The notes beneath the pieces are model-generated. The model saw nothing but the letters and a program-made list of their open reading frames with translations. It was not told where the DNA came from and searched no databases. From Pelotomaculum sp. DTU098 (GTDB taxonomy: Bacteria; Bacillota; Desulfotomaculia; Desulfotomaculales; Pelotomaculaceae): DNA of 34,442 bases. Within the stretch, counting starts at the first letter, position 1. Each line of letters opens with the position of its first letter. The DNA is taken from NCBI GenBank assembly GCA_001512635.1, contig LFSA01000068.1, positions 1-34,442 of the forward strand, given 5' to 3'. Made by a program: the position numbers and the translations under genes. This document shows, piece after piece, positions 16,884 through 25,596 of the stretch.

Positions 16884-16936
16884 GTGATATCTTCTCTTTT
16901 TGTCTGTAAAACTCCTACAATAACTTTACACTAACC
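16877..16936. repeat. 60-bp direct repeat, copy 2 (identical to 1-60)
   Basis: This is an exact copy of bases 1-60, 16.9 kb away, in the same orientation. It lies in the 305-bp gene-free gap 16756-17060 between the germination operon and the DUF4321/maf operon. The rest of the gap holds the inverted repeats and promoter listed separately, a small hairpin CCCTTC/GAAGGG at 16996-17011, and no ORF I believe. On its left it continues into the AGGACG arm of the inverted repeat, so the true element may be longer than 60 bp. Confidence 0.9.
16889..16918 (-). promoter_or_regulatory. Putative sigma-H-like promoter inside repeat copy 2
   Basis: On the minus strand GTAGGAGTT, 12 bases, AGAGAAGAT. There is one mismatch per half to the sigma-H consensus. 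It would read into DUF4321-maf-radC-mreBCD. From memory, the Bacillus maf-radC-mreBCD-minCD region also has a sigma-H input; this was not checked. Confidence 0.4.
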
Positions 16937-17060
16937 GCTGATATAATCTCCATAGAAGATATCTACCATAAATTCCATAATTTCCAGACAGTGTCCCCTT
17001 CTAAAGAAGGGCTTAATTCCTGGAAAACGGGCATTTCAAAGGAAACCCTTTTCCGGAATA

Positions 17061-17291
17061 TCAGCCCAGCAACTTTTCCAAATAAGCGGCTACGGGTCCG
17101 AAAAGCGCTTCAATTCCCCTGGTCGGGTTGGGCAGGGGCAGTTTTAAGGCCTGTCCGAAACTGAGCACCATACCAATGAGCAGCAATACTGAAAAAGCTG
17201 TTAGTTCCCGCCACATCTTTTTTCTGACCAGACCCGGTACCTCCAGGGCAATGATTGCTATAAAAATCAAAGCGAGTAGGGCGATTGCCAT
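17061..17291 (-). CDS. Small two-helix membrane protein of the germination operon (possible D-type subunit)
   Basis: A 76-residue protein with two predicted membrane helices (about 2-19 and 30-46) and a short tail LPNPTRGIEALFGPVAAYL. The ATG at 17291 has GGGAGG five to six bases upstream. It starts 20 bp after the gerAC stop and is clearly in the same operon. Small two-helix D subunits that modulate germination are known from GerA-type operons of Bacillus species, and the size and topology fit, but sequence homology was not tested. It is not a remnant of GerAB, which is ~360 residues with ten helices. Confidence 0.65.
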   Translation of the reverse strand: MAIALLALIFIAIIALEVPGLVRKKMWRELTAFSVLLLIGMVLSFGQALKLPLPNPTRGIEALFGPVAAYLEKLLG

Positions 17292-17311
17292 CTTTAACCT
17301 CCCAGCCAGTT

Positions 17312-18580
17312 TTAGTGGTTCACTTCCACCGGTTTGCTAATCAATCCGGTCCGGCTAATCCTGGCATCAATTTCAAGATATACAGGCAAATTGCGATATA
17401 TTTCAGCCCAGTCCGGTTTAAGCTCCTTCCAGATATCAGGGTATTTCCGGTAAACCGCCAAACCAAATCCAAATACATCGGACTGGTATTCGTGCTGCGC
17501 CTTGGCCAGGGCAGCCTCCACCTCCGTCTGTATTGCACTGACCAGCGCTTCCTCTAAGGATTCTATAATTTCAGGTTGCCCCAATTCCTCCATACATAAG
17601 ACCTCCTGAATAGTGACTACCGTATCAATCTTGACAATTATGTTTAATTTCCCGTCAATGAATCCAGGTTCAATCTTTGATTTATTGCGGAGTATCTCCA
17701 TGGCAACGGTTATATTTTGTCCGGGTTTTTGTTCCAGAGAACAGGGTACATTGATTACACCTCCCTTCACCTCCCCATTCACCCAGAGCAATCCACGGCT
17801 TTCCCTTTCATTCAGCCACCCGGCCATCCTATTGCCTCTAAACACTGCCGTACCGCTAATTTTTACCAGCTCACCGATTGTTTGTGTGCGCGGGTCCTCG
17901 GCGTTGCTGTCTGATCCTCCGGCAAGTTTTTCCCGCACCTCAGCTTCATTTGGTTCTACCTGGATCCCCATGGCATAAACGTCTTTCCCGTCACACTCCA
18001 GGTTTTCCAGGAAGTCACCGAGCCGAACACGGGGATAAAAAGAACTTAAAAATTGTTGCCTGAGGATGCTGGGTATGCGCTGGGTAGCTGGAACCTGTGT
18101 TTCACCAGGTACCCCTATGACACTGCTGATATCGCTACGGGAAACCAGGACGTAATTGTTCCGTCTGAACTGTTGATTACGGTCAAAGAAATCTACGATA
18201 GTCTCTATATCCCTGTTTCTGGCAAGCTCTTCAGAAATCAGGATGGTCTGGTTGTGGGCAAAAAAGAGCCTGGAGGGCGCGTGCAGGGATAGCAACCTGA
18301 TACATTCCATAATAGTATTTCCTTCAGCGCTGATATTGCGATAGGGACGGGTACTAATAGATGCACCTCCACCTCCACCAGTTTGCCCGCCGCCGGCCAG
18401 GGCCTTGGGGTTGATTATCTGCAACGTAACCCTTAACTTGCCTTCGGGGGCTTGATCCAGACCTATGATCCCGATAATTCCCAACTGCTCAGCCTCTATA
18501 TGATCCCAACAGCCGGTCTGGCTCAGAAGCCAGCTGATAAGAAGCAGCAGCAGCACCTTTTTTTTAAAACTAAGTCCCAC
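17312..18580 (-). CDS. gerAC: Germinant receptor C subunit lipoprotein (GerAC/GerKC family)
   Basis: A 422-residue GerAC-type lipoprotein of the spore inner membrane. A signal peptide ends at SQTGC, with Cys24 as the lipid site; Gln at -3 is unusual for a lipobox. The family start CWDHIEAEQLGIIGIIGLDQ follows. The open frame extends to 18715, but the start lies in a run of four GTG codons; AAGGAG is eight bases before the last (18580), which I chose. The gene overlaps the gerAA end by 11 bp. It works with the A and B subunits to sense nutrients, yet no B gene follows here. Confidence 0.85.
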   Translation of the reverse strand: MGLSFKKKVLLLLLISWLLSQTGCWDHIEAEQLGIIGIIGLDQAPEGKLRVTLQIINPKALAGGGQTGGGGGASISTRPYRNISAEGNTIMECIRLLSLHAPSRLFFAHNQTILISEELARNRDIETIVDFFDRNQQFRRNNYVLVSRSDISSVIGVPGETQVPATQRIPSILRQQFLSSFYPRVRLGDFLENLECDGKDVYAMGIQVEPNEAEVREKLAGGSDSNAEDPRTQTIGELVKISGTAVFRGNRMAGWLNERESRGLLWVNGEVKGGVINVPCSLEQKPGQNITVAMEILRNKSKIEPGFIDGKLNIIVKIDTVVTIQEVLCMEELGQPEIIESLEEALVSAIQTEVEAALAKAQHEYQSDVFGFGLAVYRKYPDIWKELKPDWAEIYRNLPVYLEIDARISRTGLISKPVEVNH

Positions 18581-20333
18581 CACCACCACTCCTTTTCGGG
18601 GGGGGATTACCGGTGCCCGGTCCCTGATCTTTACCGGAACCGCCATAATCCTGGGAACTGGCACGGATGCCGTCATTTCTATTAACCGGCTTGACGGAAG
18701 ACTGGCTGTCGCCATCTCCCGGAGGATGCGGCTTTAAAGACGGCGCCATCCGCTGCTCATTCCTTTTTACAAGCTCTGACGGGCGTTTACGCATAGCCCA
18801 CCACGGAGCCCGGACTAAGGTGTCTTTCAGATCGGAAACTTTCAGCGGGGCCAGGGGCGTCAGGTAAGGCACACCAAAGGAGCGCAGGCCGGCCATATGG
18901 ATTAGCATAGCCAGTAACCCGGTCACCACCCCGAATAAACCCAGGGTAGCAGCCAGCAGCATAAAGGGAAAGCGAATCAAGCGCATGGACAGGGCCTGGT
19001 TATAGGCCGGGATCATGAAAGAAGCTATGCCGGTTAAGGCAACTATGATCACCATCAGCGGGGAGACAAAACCGGCCTGGACCGCCGCCTGGCCAATGAC
19101 CAGGGCTCCTACGATGCTGATGGCCTGTCCCACCGCGCGGGGGAGCCTGATCCCGGCTTCCCGCAACGCTTCAAAGGTCATTTCCATAATCAGGGCTTCC
19201 AGCACGGCAGGGAAAGGTACCCCTTCCCTGTAGGCTACGATGCTAATCAGGAGCTGAGTCGGGATCATTTCCTGGTGAAAGGTTGTGATGGCAATGTAAA
19301 ATGAAGGCAAGAGCAGGGAAATTATTAATCCCAGAAAGCGCAAAAGCCTGATTGCCGTTGAGTAGTGGTAATGCTCATAATAATCCTCCGGGCTTTGTAA
19401 CATGTCGGTGAATGACACAGGAACATAGAGGACCATCGGCGTACCGTCAATAATGATACCCACCCTCCCCTGCAAAAGGGTCGACACCACCCGGTCCGGC
19501 CTTTCGCTGTAGCCCAATTGCGGAAAGGGCGAATAGGGATCATCCTGAATCAACTCTTCGATATATCCGCCGTCCAGGATTGCATCTATATCGATCCGCT
19601 CGATCCGGCTCCTCACTTCCTGAACCAGCTCGGGAGAAACAACTCCCTTTAGATAGGCAATGGCAATGGTAGTATTTGTCTGCCGGCCCAGCCTCAGACC
19701 TTCTATAACCAGGTTTGGCGAGCGCAACCTGCGCCTGATCAGGGCAGTATTCACTTCAATGGTTTCGGCAAAACTCTCCTTTGGCCCCCGCACGACAACT
19801 TCAATATCCGCCTTTTCCACGCCGCGTTGAGGCAAATTCTTGAGCCCGATTAACAAAGCCTCAGCGTACCCGTCTACAAATAAGGCCACACTCCCGGACA
19901 AAACTGCATCGGTGACTTTGTCCATAGTGTAAACCTTGGAACGGATATCGGGAGCTGTTATAATAGATTTTTCGATCAATTCAATAAATTCCGCATCCAG
20001 CCGTTCAATTTTACCTTTGAATTGCTCCAGCATCAGCGGTTTTAGAATACTCTCGCTAAGTCCATTGTTATCTACCAGGGTCTCCAGGTAAACCAGCCAG
20101 ATAGTTCTCTTCCCCGCGCCCGGGTTGATTTCCCTGGTTACAAGATCGGCGTTTTGACCTAATACACCTAGCAGGTACTCCTTGTTTTCCTTAAGGTCCC
20201 TGGAAATTTTTCTGGTTTTCAAATCCTCGTCACTGATCGCTTTGCCCTGTAAAGGATTCTGCCGGTCCAGGCCGGGTCCCGGTTTTTTTAGCGCTCTTTT
20301 TTTTAAAAGTCTGGAAAATATCTTTATTCCCAA
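18570..20333 (-). CDS. gerAA: Germinant receptor A subunit (GerAA/GerKA family)
   Basis: A 587-residue GerA A subunit. A soluble N-terminal part of ~300 residues (EYLLGVLGQNADLVTREI; DAVLSGSVALFVDGYAEALL) leads to RPDRVVSTLLQGRVGIIIDG, then about five membrane helices (PSFYIAITTFHQEMIPTQLL; VGQAISIVGALVIGQAAVQA). A hydrophilic Pro/Gly-rich tail ends in GGGGT. An ATG at 20357 keeps frame but has no ribosome binding site; GGAGG stands seven bases before the TTG at 20333, which I take as the start. A subunits form the germinant-gated ion channel. It is first in the operon, behind a sigma-G-like promoter. Confidence 0.88.
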   Translation of the reverse strand: MGIKIFSRLLKKRALKKPGPGLDRQNPLQGKAISDEDLKTRKISRDLKENKEYLLGVLGQNADLVTREINPGAGKRTIWLVYLETLVDNNGLSESILKPLMLEQFKGKIERLDAEFIELIEKSIITAPDIRSKVYTMDKVTDAVLSGSVALFVDGYAEALLIGLKNLPQRGVEKADIEVVVRGPKESFAETIEVNTALIRRRLRSPNLVIEGLRLGRQTNTTIAIAYLKGVVSPELVQEVRSRIERIDIDAILDGGYIEELIQDDPYSPFPQLGYSERPDRVVSTLLQGRVGIIIDGTPMVLYVPVSFTDMLQSPEDYYEHYHYSTAIRLLRFLGLIISLLLPSFYIAITTFHQEMIPTQLLISIVAYREGVPFPAVLEALIMEMTFEALREAGIRLPRAVGQAISIVGALVIGQAAVQAGFVSPLMVIIVALTGIASFMIPAYNQALSMRLIRFPFMLLAATLGLFGVVTGLLAMLIHMAGLRSFGVPYLTPLAPLKVSDLKDTLVRAPWWAMRKRPSELVKRNEQRMAPSLKPHPPGDGDSQSSVKPVNRNDGIRASSQDYGGSGKDQGPGTGNPPPKRSGGGGT

Positions 20334-20392
20334 ACCACAAACCTCCGGGAACCGCATAATTAAGAAAGGAAAAATTCATTAATAATCTTTAA

Positions 20393-20421
20393 TATTATGG
20401 CTAAAAACCTTTCGTTTATGA
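20393..20421 (-). promoter_or_regulatory. Putative sigma-G-type promoter for the germination operon
   Basis: On the minus strand TCATA (20417-20421), a 17-base spacer and CATAATA (20393-20399). The -10 matches the sigma-F/G pattern CATnnTA exactly; the -35 is weaker. Germinant receptor operons are forespore genes under sigma-G in Bacillus, which supports the call. Confidence 0.35.
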
Positions 20422-20462
20422 GTACCTGCCAAATTGCCGTAAACATGTCAGTCTCTGTCTCA

Positions 20463-20503
20463 TAAAAAAAAACAATATCCTCTTCAGGCGGGGATATTGT
20501 TTT
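20463..20503 (-). terminator. Rho-independent terminator after folC
   Basis: A perfect 12-bp stem AAAACAATATCC / GGATATTGTTTT with an 11-base loop, followed on the minus strand by a run of eight or more T. It lies about 100 bp after the folC stop and insulates the germination operon. Confidence 0.88.
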
Positions 20504-20604
20504 AAGTTTAATCTGGAATAACGATACTATGTGGATGATAGTGCTCCATCGGTTTTTTTATCCAGAACTCTATGTAAGATATTGACCGGAGGAAACCTGG
20601 GCAA

Positions 20605-21897
20605 CTAAGACTGAGCCAGCACCACTTCCCTGGCATTGCCCACCATGTAAAGGGAGCCTGTGATTAAAACTATTTCATCCTGTCCAGCAAGGGCCAGGGC
20701 TTTGCGCACAGCCTCCCCGGTGTCCTCCAGCAGGTAGACCTCGGATGTGTACTTCCTGACCTCATCGGCCAGTTCCTGCCAGTTGCTCGCCCTGGGGTTA
20801 TCAGGCCTGGTCACCACCACCGCCCTGGCCACAGAAGCCAGTTCAGCGGCGACCCTGGCACGTTCCTTGTCACCCAGCATACCGATAACCAGGAATATAC
20901 TCCGGCCCGGAAAATACTCCTCCAGCGCCTGGCGCAAACACCTGGCACCGTCGTAATTGTGGGCTCCGTCAATAATTACCAGGGGCTTTTGGCTCACGAT
21001 TTCCATTCTCCCGGGCCACCTTGTTTTGGCCAATCCCCGGCGCACCATGCCGGCGTCCAAGGCTACCCCCAGATCCATTAAAACCTCTGCAGCAGCTACA
21101 GCAGTGACTGCATTGACCAGCTGGTGACTGCCCAGCAGGGGAATGAAAAGCTTATCGTAATAGCCCCTGCGTCCCCGCAGGCTAAATTCCTGGCCGGAAA
21201 GGTTCCAGCCAGCGGGCTGCCAGCTGAAATCCCTTCCCACTACGTAAAGGGGCGATTTCTTTTCCAGACAAACGTCCTCAATAACCCCCAGGGCCTCCCC
21301 CACCGCCGCCGTAATCACCGGCACACCTGGCTTGATAATCCCTGCTTTGACCCGGGTGATTTCCTCGATGGTATGCCCCAGATAATCCATATGGTCCATT
21401 GATACGTTGGTGATGATTGACAACAGCGGCCTTACTACATTTGTGGAATCAATTGCTCCGCCCAAGCCCACCTCAACAACCAGAAAGTCCACCTTCTCCC
21501 GGTTGAAATAAAGAAAGGCCAGGGCGGTACCCACCTCAAATTCAGTGGGATGTTCAAACCCTTCCGCAACCATGGCTTCCAGGTGGGGCCGGAGTTCATC
21601 AATTAGCATGGCCACCTGTTCCCCTGATATTTCCGTTCCGTTAATCCGGTATCGTTCTGTATAGGATTTCAAATGGGGAGAGGTAAAGGCCCCAACCCGG
21701 TACCCGCCCTCCTGCAGAATAGCGGAGAGCATGGCCGTTGTGGAACCCTTGCCGTTTGTTCCGCCAATATGGATTACTTTCAACCCGAGATGCGGGTTGT
21801 CCAGACGCTTTAATAACTCTTGTATCCGGCCAAGCCCGAAATTAAACCCGAACTTGGCCAGGTTAGCGAGGTAAGCCAGGGCTTCCTGATAGTTCAA
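20605..21897 (-). CDS. folC: Bifunctional folylpolyglutamate/dihydrofolate synthase
   Basis: A 430-residue Mur-ligase-superfamily enzyme that adds glutamate to folates (and to dihydropteroate) with ATP. The P-loop is GTNGKGST (46-53), followed by the folate-site segment SPHLKSYTERYRING and VDFLVVEVGLGGAIDSTN with a conserved metal region. The C-terminal domain has RWPGRMEI, IDGAHNYDGA and TRPDNPRAS. The TTG at 21897 has GGAG eight bases upstream. valS-folC adjacency is common in Firmicutes. The 259-bp gap to valS holds a hairpin at 22035-22054, so some transcripts may stop there. Confidence 0.93.
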   Translation of the reverse strand: MNYQEALAYLANLAKFGFNFGLGRIQELLKRLDNPHLGLKVIHIGGTNGKGSTTAMLSAILQEGGYRVGAFTSPHLKSYTERYRINGTEISGEQVAMLIDELRPHLEAMVAEGFEHPTEFEVGTALAFLYFNREKVDFLVVEVGLGGAIDSTNVVRPLLSIITNVSMDHMDYLGHTIEEITRVKAGIIKPGVPVITAAVGEALGVIEDVCLEKKSPLYVVGRDFSWQPAGWNLSGQEFSLRGRRGYYDKLFIPLLGSHQLVNAVTAVAAAEVLMDLGVALDAGMVRRGLAKTRWPGRMEIVSQKPLVIIDGAHNYDGARCLRQALEEYFPGRSIFLVIGMLGDKERARVAAELASVARAVVVTRPDNPRASNWQELADEVRKYTSEVYLLEDTGEAVRKALALAGQDEIVLITGSLYMVGNAREVVLAQS

Positions 21898-22034
21898 GTT
21901 GATCGCTCCTCCGCAAAGGGCACAAGATTAGCAAAGCATATAGGGAAAACCCGGGGCGCAGTTGTGATACAGCAGCGCTGCTGAGAACTAAAAGCTTGCC
22001 CTTAGTATTACCGTTAGTACAAAACAATAAATTT

Positions 22035-22054
22035 GGTGCGAATAAAATCGCACC
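22035..22054 (-). terminator. Possible terminator between valS and folC
   Basis: On the minus strand GGTGCGA, a 6-base loop and TCGCACC form a perfect 7-bp stem. The following AAATTTATTGTTTT is only moderately T-rich, so termination may be partial. Nothing else is recognisable in the valS-folC gap. Confidence 0.45.
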
Positions 22055-22156
22055 TATAGCTTGACAGGTAAAATCTGTTCAAGTTCCCTTGCTCCAGCCG
22101 GAACCAGCGGGTTTTTTGATTTACTTTTTTATTGACAGTTAATTCCAAGTAACTGT

Positions 22157-24811
22157 CTATACTGAAGTGCCTTCCAGCATGGCCAACCTTTCTCTTATAG
22201 CGGACTGCTTTTGAGAAAGCTCATTCTCTTTGGCTCTCTCCTTTTCCACCACATCAGCCGGGGCCTTGCTCAAAAAACCGGAATTACCCAGCTTGCCCCG
22301 TACTCGCGCCAGGTCCTTTTCCACCGAGGCCAGCTCTTTTTTCAGCCGGGCGATTTCCCTGTCCACATCGATCAGACCCTTTAAGGGGACAAATATCTTT
22401 ACACCACGGGTTACCGCATGGGCGGCCTGTTCCGGAGCCTTTTCCAGGGCGGTAAACACTCTCAGGTCAGCTCCAGCCAGCACACTGATGTAAGAGCCTG
22501 ACTCTTTCAGCAGGACACGGAGCTTACGCTCAGGAACAACCAGCAGCACTTCCGCCCTGCGGCCGGGAGGAACATTCATCTCACTGCGGATATGCCGGAT
22601 GGCCCTGGTAATGTCCATAAGCACCTCCATTTCCTTTTCAGCCTCTTCATCTACGAGCTCCGGGCGGGACTCCGGCCAGGGCGCGCGCATGATGGTAAGG
22701 CCCCTGCCGGGCAGGTGCTGCCAGATTTCTTCCGTAATGAAGGGCATGAAGGGATGAAGGAGCTCCAGGGTCCCCTTTAAAACTGATGCCAGTACATACT
22801 GGGCGGTTGCCCGGTCCTGGGGAGTGGTTTTACCGTAGAGCCTGGGTTTAGAAAGCTCAATATACCAGTCGCAAAACTCACTCCAGATAAACTCATAGAG
22901 AACCCGGGCTGCTTCCCCCAGTTCGTAAGCTTCCAGAAAACGGGTAACATCCCCGGCTAGCTTCTGGTAGCGGCTGAGGATCCAGCGGTCAGCCAGGGTA
23001 TATGGTCCACGCCTTTCGGCAGGGTCGTAATCCTCCAGGTTCATCAAGGCGAAGCGGGATGCGTTCCAGAGTTTATTGGCAAAGTTACGCGCTCCATCTA
23101 ATCTCTCGAAATGGAAACGCAAATCGTTCCCGGGTGTATTGCCAGTCACCAGCATGAACCGCAGACTGTCCGCTCCGTGGGACTCAATAACATCAATGGG
23201 GTCTACACCATTACCCAGGGATTTGCTCATTTTCCGGCCAAGGGCGTCCATCACCAGTCCATGGATAAAGACTTCCCGGAAGGGTACTTCGTTCATAAAG
23301 GCTAGGCCGGAAAAAATCATCCGGGCAACCCAGAAAAAGATTATATCCCTGCCTGTAACCATTACTGAAGTAGGGTAATAATAAGCCAGGTCCAGTGTCT
23401 TCCTGGGCCAGCCCAGTGTTGAAAAGGGCCAGAGCGCCGAGGAGAACCATGTATCCAGCACATCGGGATCCTGCTCGCAGTTGGTGCTACCGCACCGGGT
23501 ACAGCGGGTTACCGGCTTTTTGGAAACGATCATCTCCTCACAGTCCAGGCAGTACCAGACCGGGATGCGGTGACCCCACCAGAGCTGGCGGGATATGCAC
23601 CAGTCACGGATATTTTCCATCCAGTTTAAATAGATTTTGGTAAACCGCTCCGGGACAAACCGGATGCGGCCGTCCTTGACAGCCTTGATGGCAGGTTCAG
23701 CCAGGGGCTTCATCTTTACGAACCACTGGCGTGAAAGCATGGGCTCAATTACAGTGCTACAGCGGTAGCAATGCCCCACTGCGTGGGCGTGGTCCTCCGT
23801 CTTGAGCAGGTAACCGCCTGCATCAAGGTCCCGCACAATCCGTTTACGGCATTCGTAACGATCCAGACCCTGGTAGCGGGGACCGGCATCCTCGCTCATT
23901 TTTCCTTCCTTATCAATAACAATAACCTGGGGCAACTTGTGCCTCAGCCCTATTTCGAAGTCGTTGGGATCGTGGGCCGGGGTAATCTTGACTGCTCCCG
24001 TACCGAAGGAGGGATCCACATACTCATCGGCAATGACTGGCATCTCCCGTCCCACCAGGGGCAGCACCAGCTTTTTCCCCACAACACCGGCATAGCGTTC
24101 GTCCCCCGGATTTACAGCCACAGCAACATCACCCAGGATGGTTTCCGGGCGGGTTGTGGCGATAACGATCTCCCCCTTGCCGTCTTTATAAGGATATCTG
24201 ACGTAGTAGAGGTGCCCGGGGCGCTCCAGGTGTTCCACCTCTATATCGGAGATAGTGGTATGACACTTGGGGCACCAGTTGGTAATATAGTAGTCCCTGT
24301 AGATTAAACCCCGCTCATAGAGTTTGATAAATACCTCCAGCACTGCCTGGGAGCACCCCTCGTCCATGGTAAATCGCTCCCGCTGCCAGTCGCAGGAAGA
24401 ACCCAGCTTGCGCAACTGGGTGGTGATCCGGTTACCGTACTGTTCCTTCCAGGCCCACACTCTTTTTAAAAACTTTTCACGTCCCAGTTCATGGCGGTTT
24501 GTGCCTTCCTTCGCCAGCTGTTCTTCCACCCTGGCCTGAGTGGCGATACCGGCGTGGTCGGTGCCTGGAACCCAAAGGGTGTTATAACCCTGCATCCTTC
24601 TCCAGCGGATAAGTATGTCCTGAAGGGTATTGTCCAGGGCATGTCCCATATGGAGTTGACCGGTTACATTGGGCGGAGGCATGACAATACAGAACGGTTC
24701 CTGCTCGGGGTTTACAACGGCATGGAAAAACCCGTTCTCTTCCCAGTATTTATACCATTTATCCTCCACCGAACGGGGGTCGTAGGTAATTGGTATGTCC
24801 GCTCTGGCCAA
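22157..24811 (-). CDS. valS: Valyl-tRNA synthetase
   Basis: An 884-residue class I aminoacyl-tRNA synthetase charging tRNA-Val. The HIGH-type motif is HMGH (residues 54-57) in PPPNVTGQLHMGHALD; the KMSKS loop is in GRKMSKSLGNGVDP (about residue 530). The CP1 editing domain and a zinc site (CRCSTVIEP-like; CLDCEEMI...CTRCGS) lie between. The C-terminal coiled-coil arm runs from VDREIARLKKELASVEKDL. A GTG at 24820 directly abuts the ribosome binding site GAGGAG and is not usable; the TTG at 24811 lies eight bases after it and is the likely start. It is controlled by the T-box leader just upstream. Confidence 0.97.
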   Translation of the reverse strand: MARADIPITYDPRSVEDKWYKYWEENGFFHAVVNPEQEPFCIVMPPPNVTGQLHMGHALDNTLQDILIRWRRMQGYNTLWVPGTDHAGIATQARVEEQLAKEGTNRHELGREKFLKRVWAWKEQYGNRITTQLRKLGSSCDWQRERFTMDEGCSQAVLEVFIKLYERGLIYRDYYITNWCPKCHTTISDIEVEHLERPGHLYYVRYPYKDGKGEIVIATTRPETILGDVAVAVNPGDERYAGVVGKKLVLPLVGREMPVIADEYVDPSFGTGAVKITPAHDPNDFEIGLRHKLPQVIVIDKEGKMSEDAGPRYQGLDRYECRKRIVRDLDAGGYLLKTEDHAHAVGHCYRCSTVIEPMLSRQWFVKMKPLAEPAIKAVKDGRIRFVPERFTKIYLNWMENIRDWCISRQLWWGHRIPVWYCLDCEEMIVSKKPVTRCTRCGSTNCEQDPDVLDTWFSSALWPFSTLGWPRKTLDLAYYYPTSVMVTGRDIIFFWVARMIFSGLAFMNEVPFREVFIHGLVMDALGRKMSKSLGNGVDPIDVIESHGADSLRFMLVTGNTPGNDLRFHFERLDGARNFANKLWNASRFALMNLEDYDPAERRGPYTLADRWILSRYQKLAGDVTRFLEAYELGEAARVLYEFIWSEFCDWYIELSKPRLYGKTTPQDRATAQYVLASVLKGTLELLHPFMPFITEEIWQHLPGRGLTIMRAPWPESRPELVDEEAEKEMEVLMDITRAIRHIRSEMNVPPGRRAEVLLVVPERKLRVLLKESGSYISVLAGADLRVFTALEKAPEQAAHAVTRGVKIFVPLKGLIDVDREIARLKKELASVEKDLARVRGKLGNSGFLSKAPADVVEKERAKENELSQKQSAIRERLAMLEGTSV

Positions 24812-24820
24812 GAAATTCAC

Positions 24821-25192
24821 TCCTCATAATGATGTAATTGATCCGCAACAAAAAACCCCCTTCCGTCTCTCAAGGACGGATGAGGGAATCATCCGCGGTA
24901 CCACCCTGATTCCACCAATACTGAATTATCCGGAATAAAGGCTGGTACCCGTACCTTATCATGAATTTCTGCAAAAATCAATTAGGGACAAATCCAATAT
25001 TGGCAGCTCTCGCCGGCTGTAACGGGCCAACCCGCCCGGGCTTACTCAAGTTTCTGCGCGGGGGCTCAAGGGCGACGGGAACGGAACGGGCAGGAAACCT
25101 TGCAGCCTAGGATCTCCCTCTCTTAAAACGGCCAAATTGCCATAACCCGGGGAATCCTTCCCCTCCCTTTCATAGCCTTTAAATATGACTTA
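24821..25192 (-). promoter_or_regulatory. T-box leader of valS (Val GUC specifier)
   Basis: On the minus strand the leader has a stem I region with GAAAGGGAGG and AGAGAGGGAGATC, then the specifier context CCCGTCGCCCTTGAG. GTC at 25074-25076 is a valine codon in the specifier position. The T-box sequence AGGGTGGTACCGCG is at 24894-24907, followed by the competing terminator. Uncharged tRNA-Val pairs with the specifier and the UGGN bulge, stabilises the antiterminator and lets valS be read. Stem III with CTTGAGTAAG follows the specifier stem. Confidence 0.95.
24850..24886 (-). terminator. T-box-controlled intrinsic terminator of valS
   Basis: On the minus strand CCCTCATCCGTC pairs with GACGGAAGGGGG (12 bp, one A-A mismatch), loop CTTGAGA, then TTTTTT. 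It is the default terminator that the antiterminator element replaces. Confidence 0.9.
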
Positions 25193-25198
25193 CAAAAT

Positions 25199-25227
25199 AT
25201 CTTAACGATTTTAAAGGGCTGTGTCAA
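25199..25227 (-). promoter_or_regulatory. Sigma-A promoter of valS
   Basis: On the minus strand TTGACA (25222-25227), a 17-base spacer and TAAGAT (25199-25204). It places the transcript start at the first base of the T-box leader, near 25192. Confidence 0.8.
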
Positions 25228-25230
25228 CTG

Positions 25231-25596
25231 AGATCTCCTTAATTTATGGAATCTTCCAAACACTTTTTTAAGCAGGTAGGATTTCCCCGCAGTTAATGAT
25301 AAAGGATCATAGCGGGAGTGATTCAGGCACCATATTGAACTAAAAAGTCAGACAACCATGCACGACGCGGCAATAGCAGAGGTTGTTTATCTATCTTCAG
25401 GATAGAGAGGACTATGATGCCCAGCTGGGAACCGGAAGCAAAATCTCCCTTTTAGTCATTAAATAAATAGGCCGGCGGTAAAAGCCGGCATTGCTAAATT
25501 CCTGTTTATCTTTATCCTTTCCGTTTTCGCATGAATGCAGGGCTAGCCTGCACATAAATAACAGGTGTTTTTATATCTGATTTAAAGCACCGGGCT
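25231..25596. other. 366-bp gene-free stretch with many hairpins
   Basis: There is no convincing ORF. Inverted repeats seen: CCCGC (25286-25290) with GCGGG (25312-25316), enclosing ATGAT/ATCAT with loop AAAGG; ACAACC (25352-25357) with GGTTGT (25381-25386); CTATC/GATAG at 25391-25405; CCCAGCTGGG at 25420-25429; GCCGGC (25471-25476) with GCCGGC (25484-25489); TGCAGG (25536-25541) with CCTGCA (25547-25552). On the plus strand the series ends in a terminator-shaped hairpin at 25590-25617. It could be a plus-strand small RNA or the 3' tail of the TIGR04086 transcript. No known RNA family is recognised. Confidence 0.5.

Noticed and set aside
17061-17291. Idea that the 76-residue gene is a decayed gerAB
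   Set aside because: It is a complete small ORF with a good ribosome binding site, two helices and no similarity to a ten-helix permease core.
25323-25455. Minus-strand open frame of about 44 codons (…LSDFLVQYGA)
   Set aside because: No ATG, GTG or TTG with a ribosome binding site near its beginning; it may be chance, in a hairpin-rich non-coding stretch.
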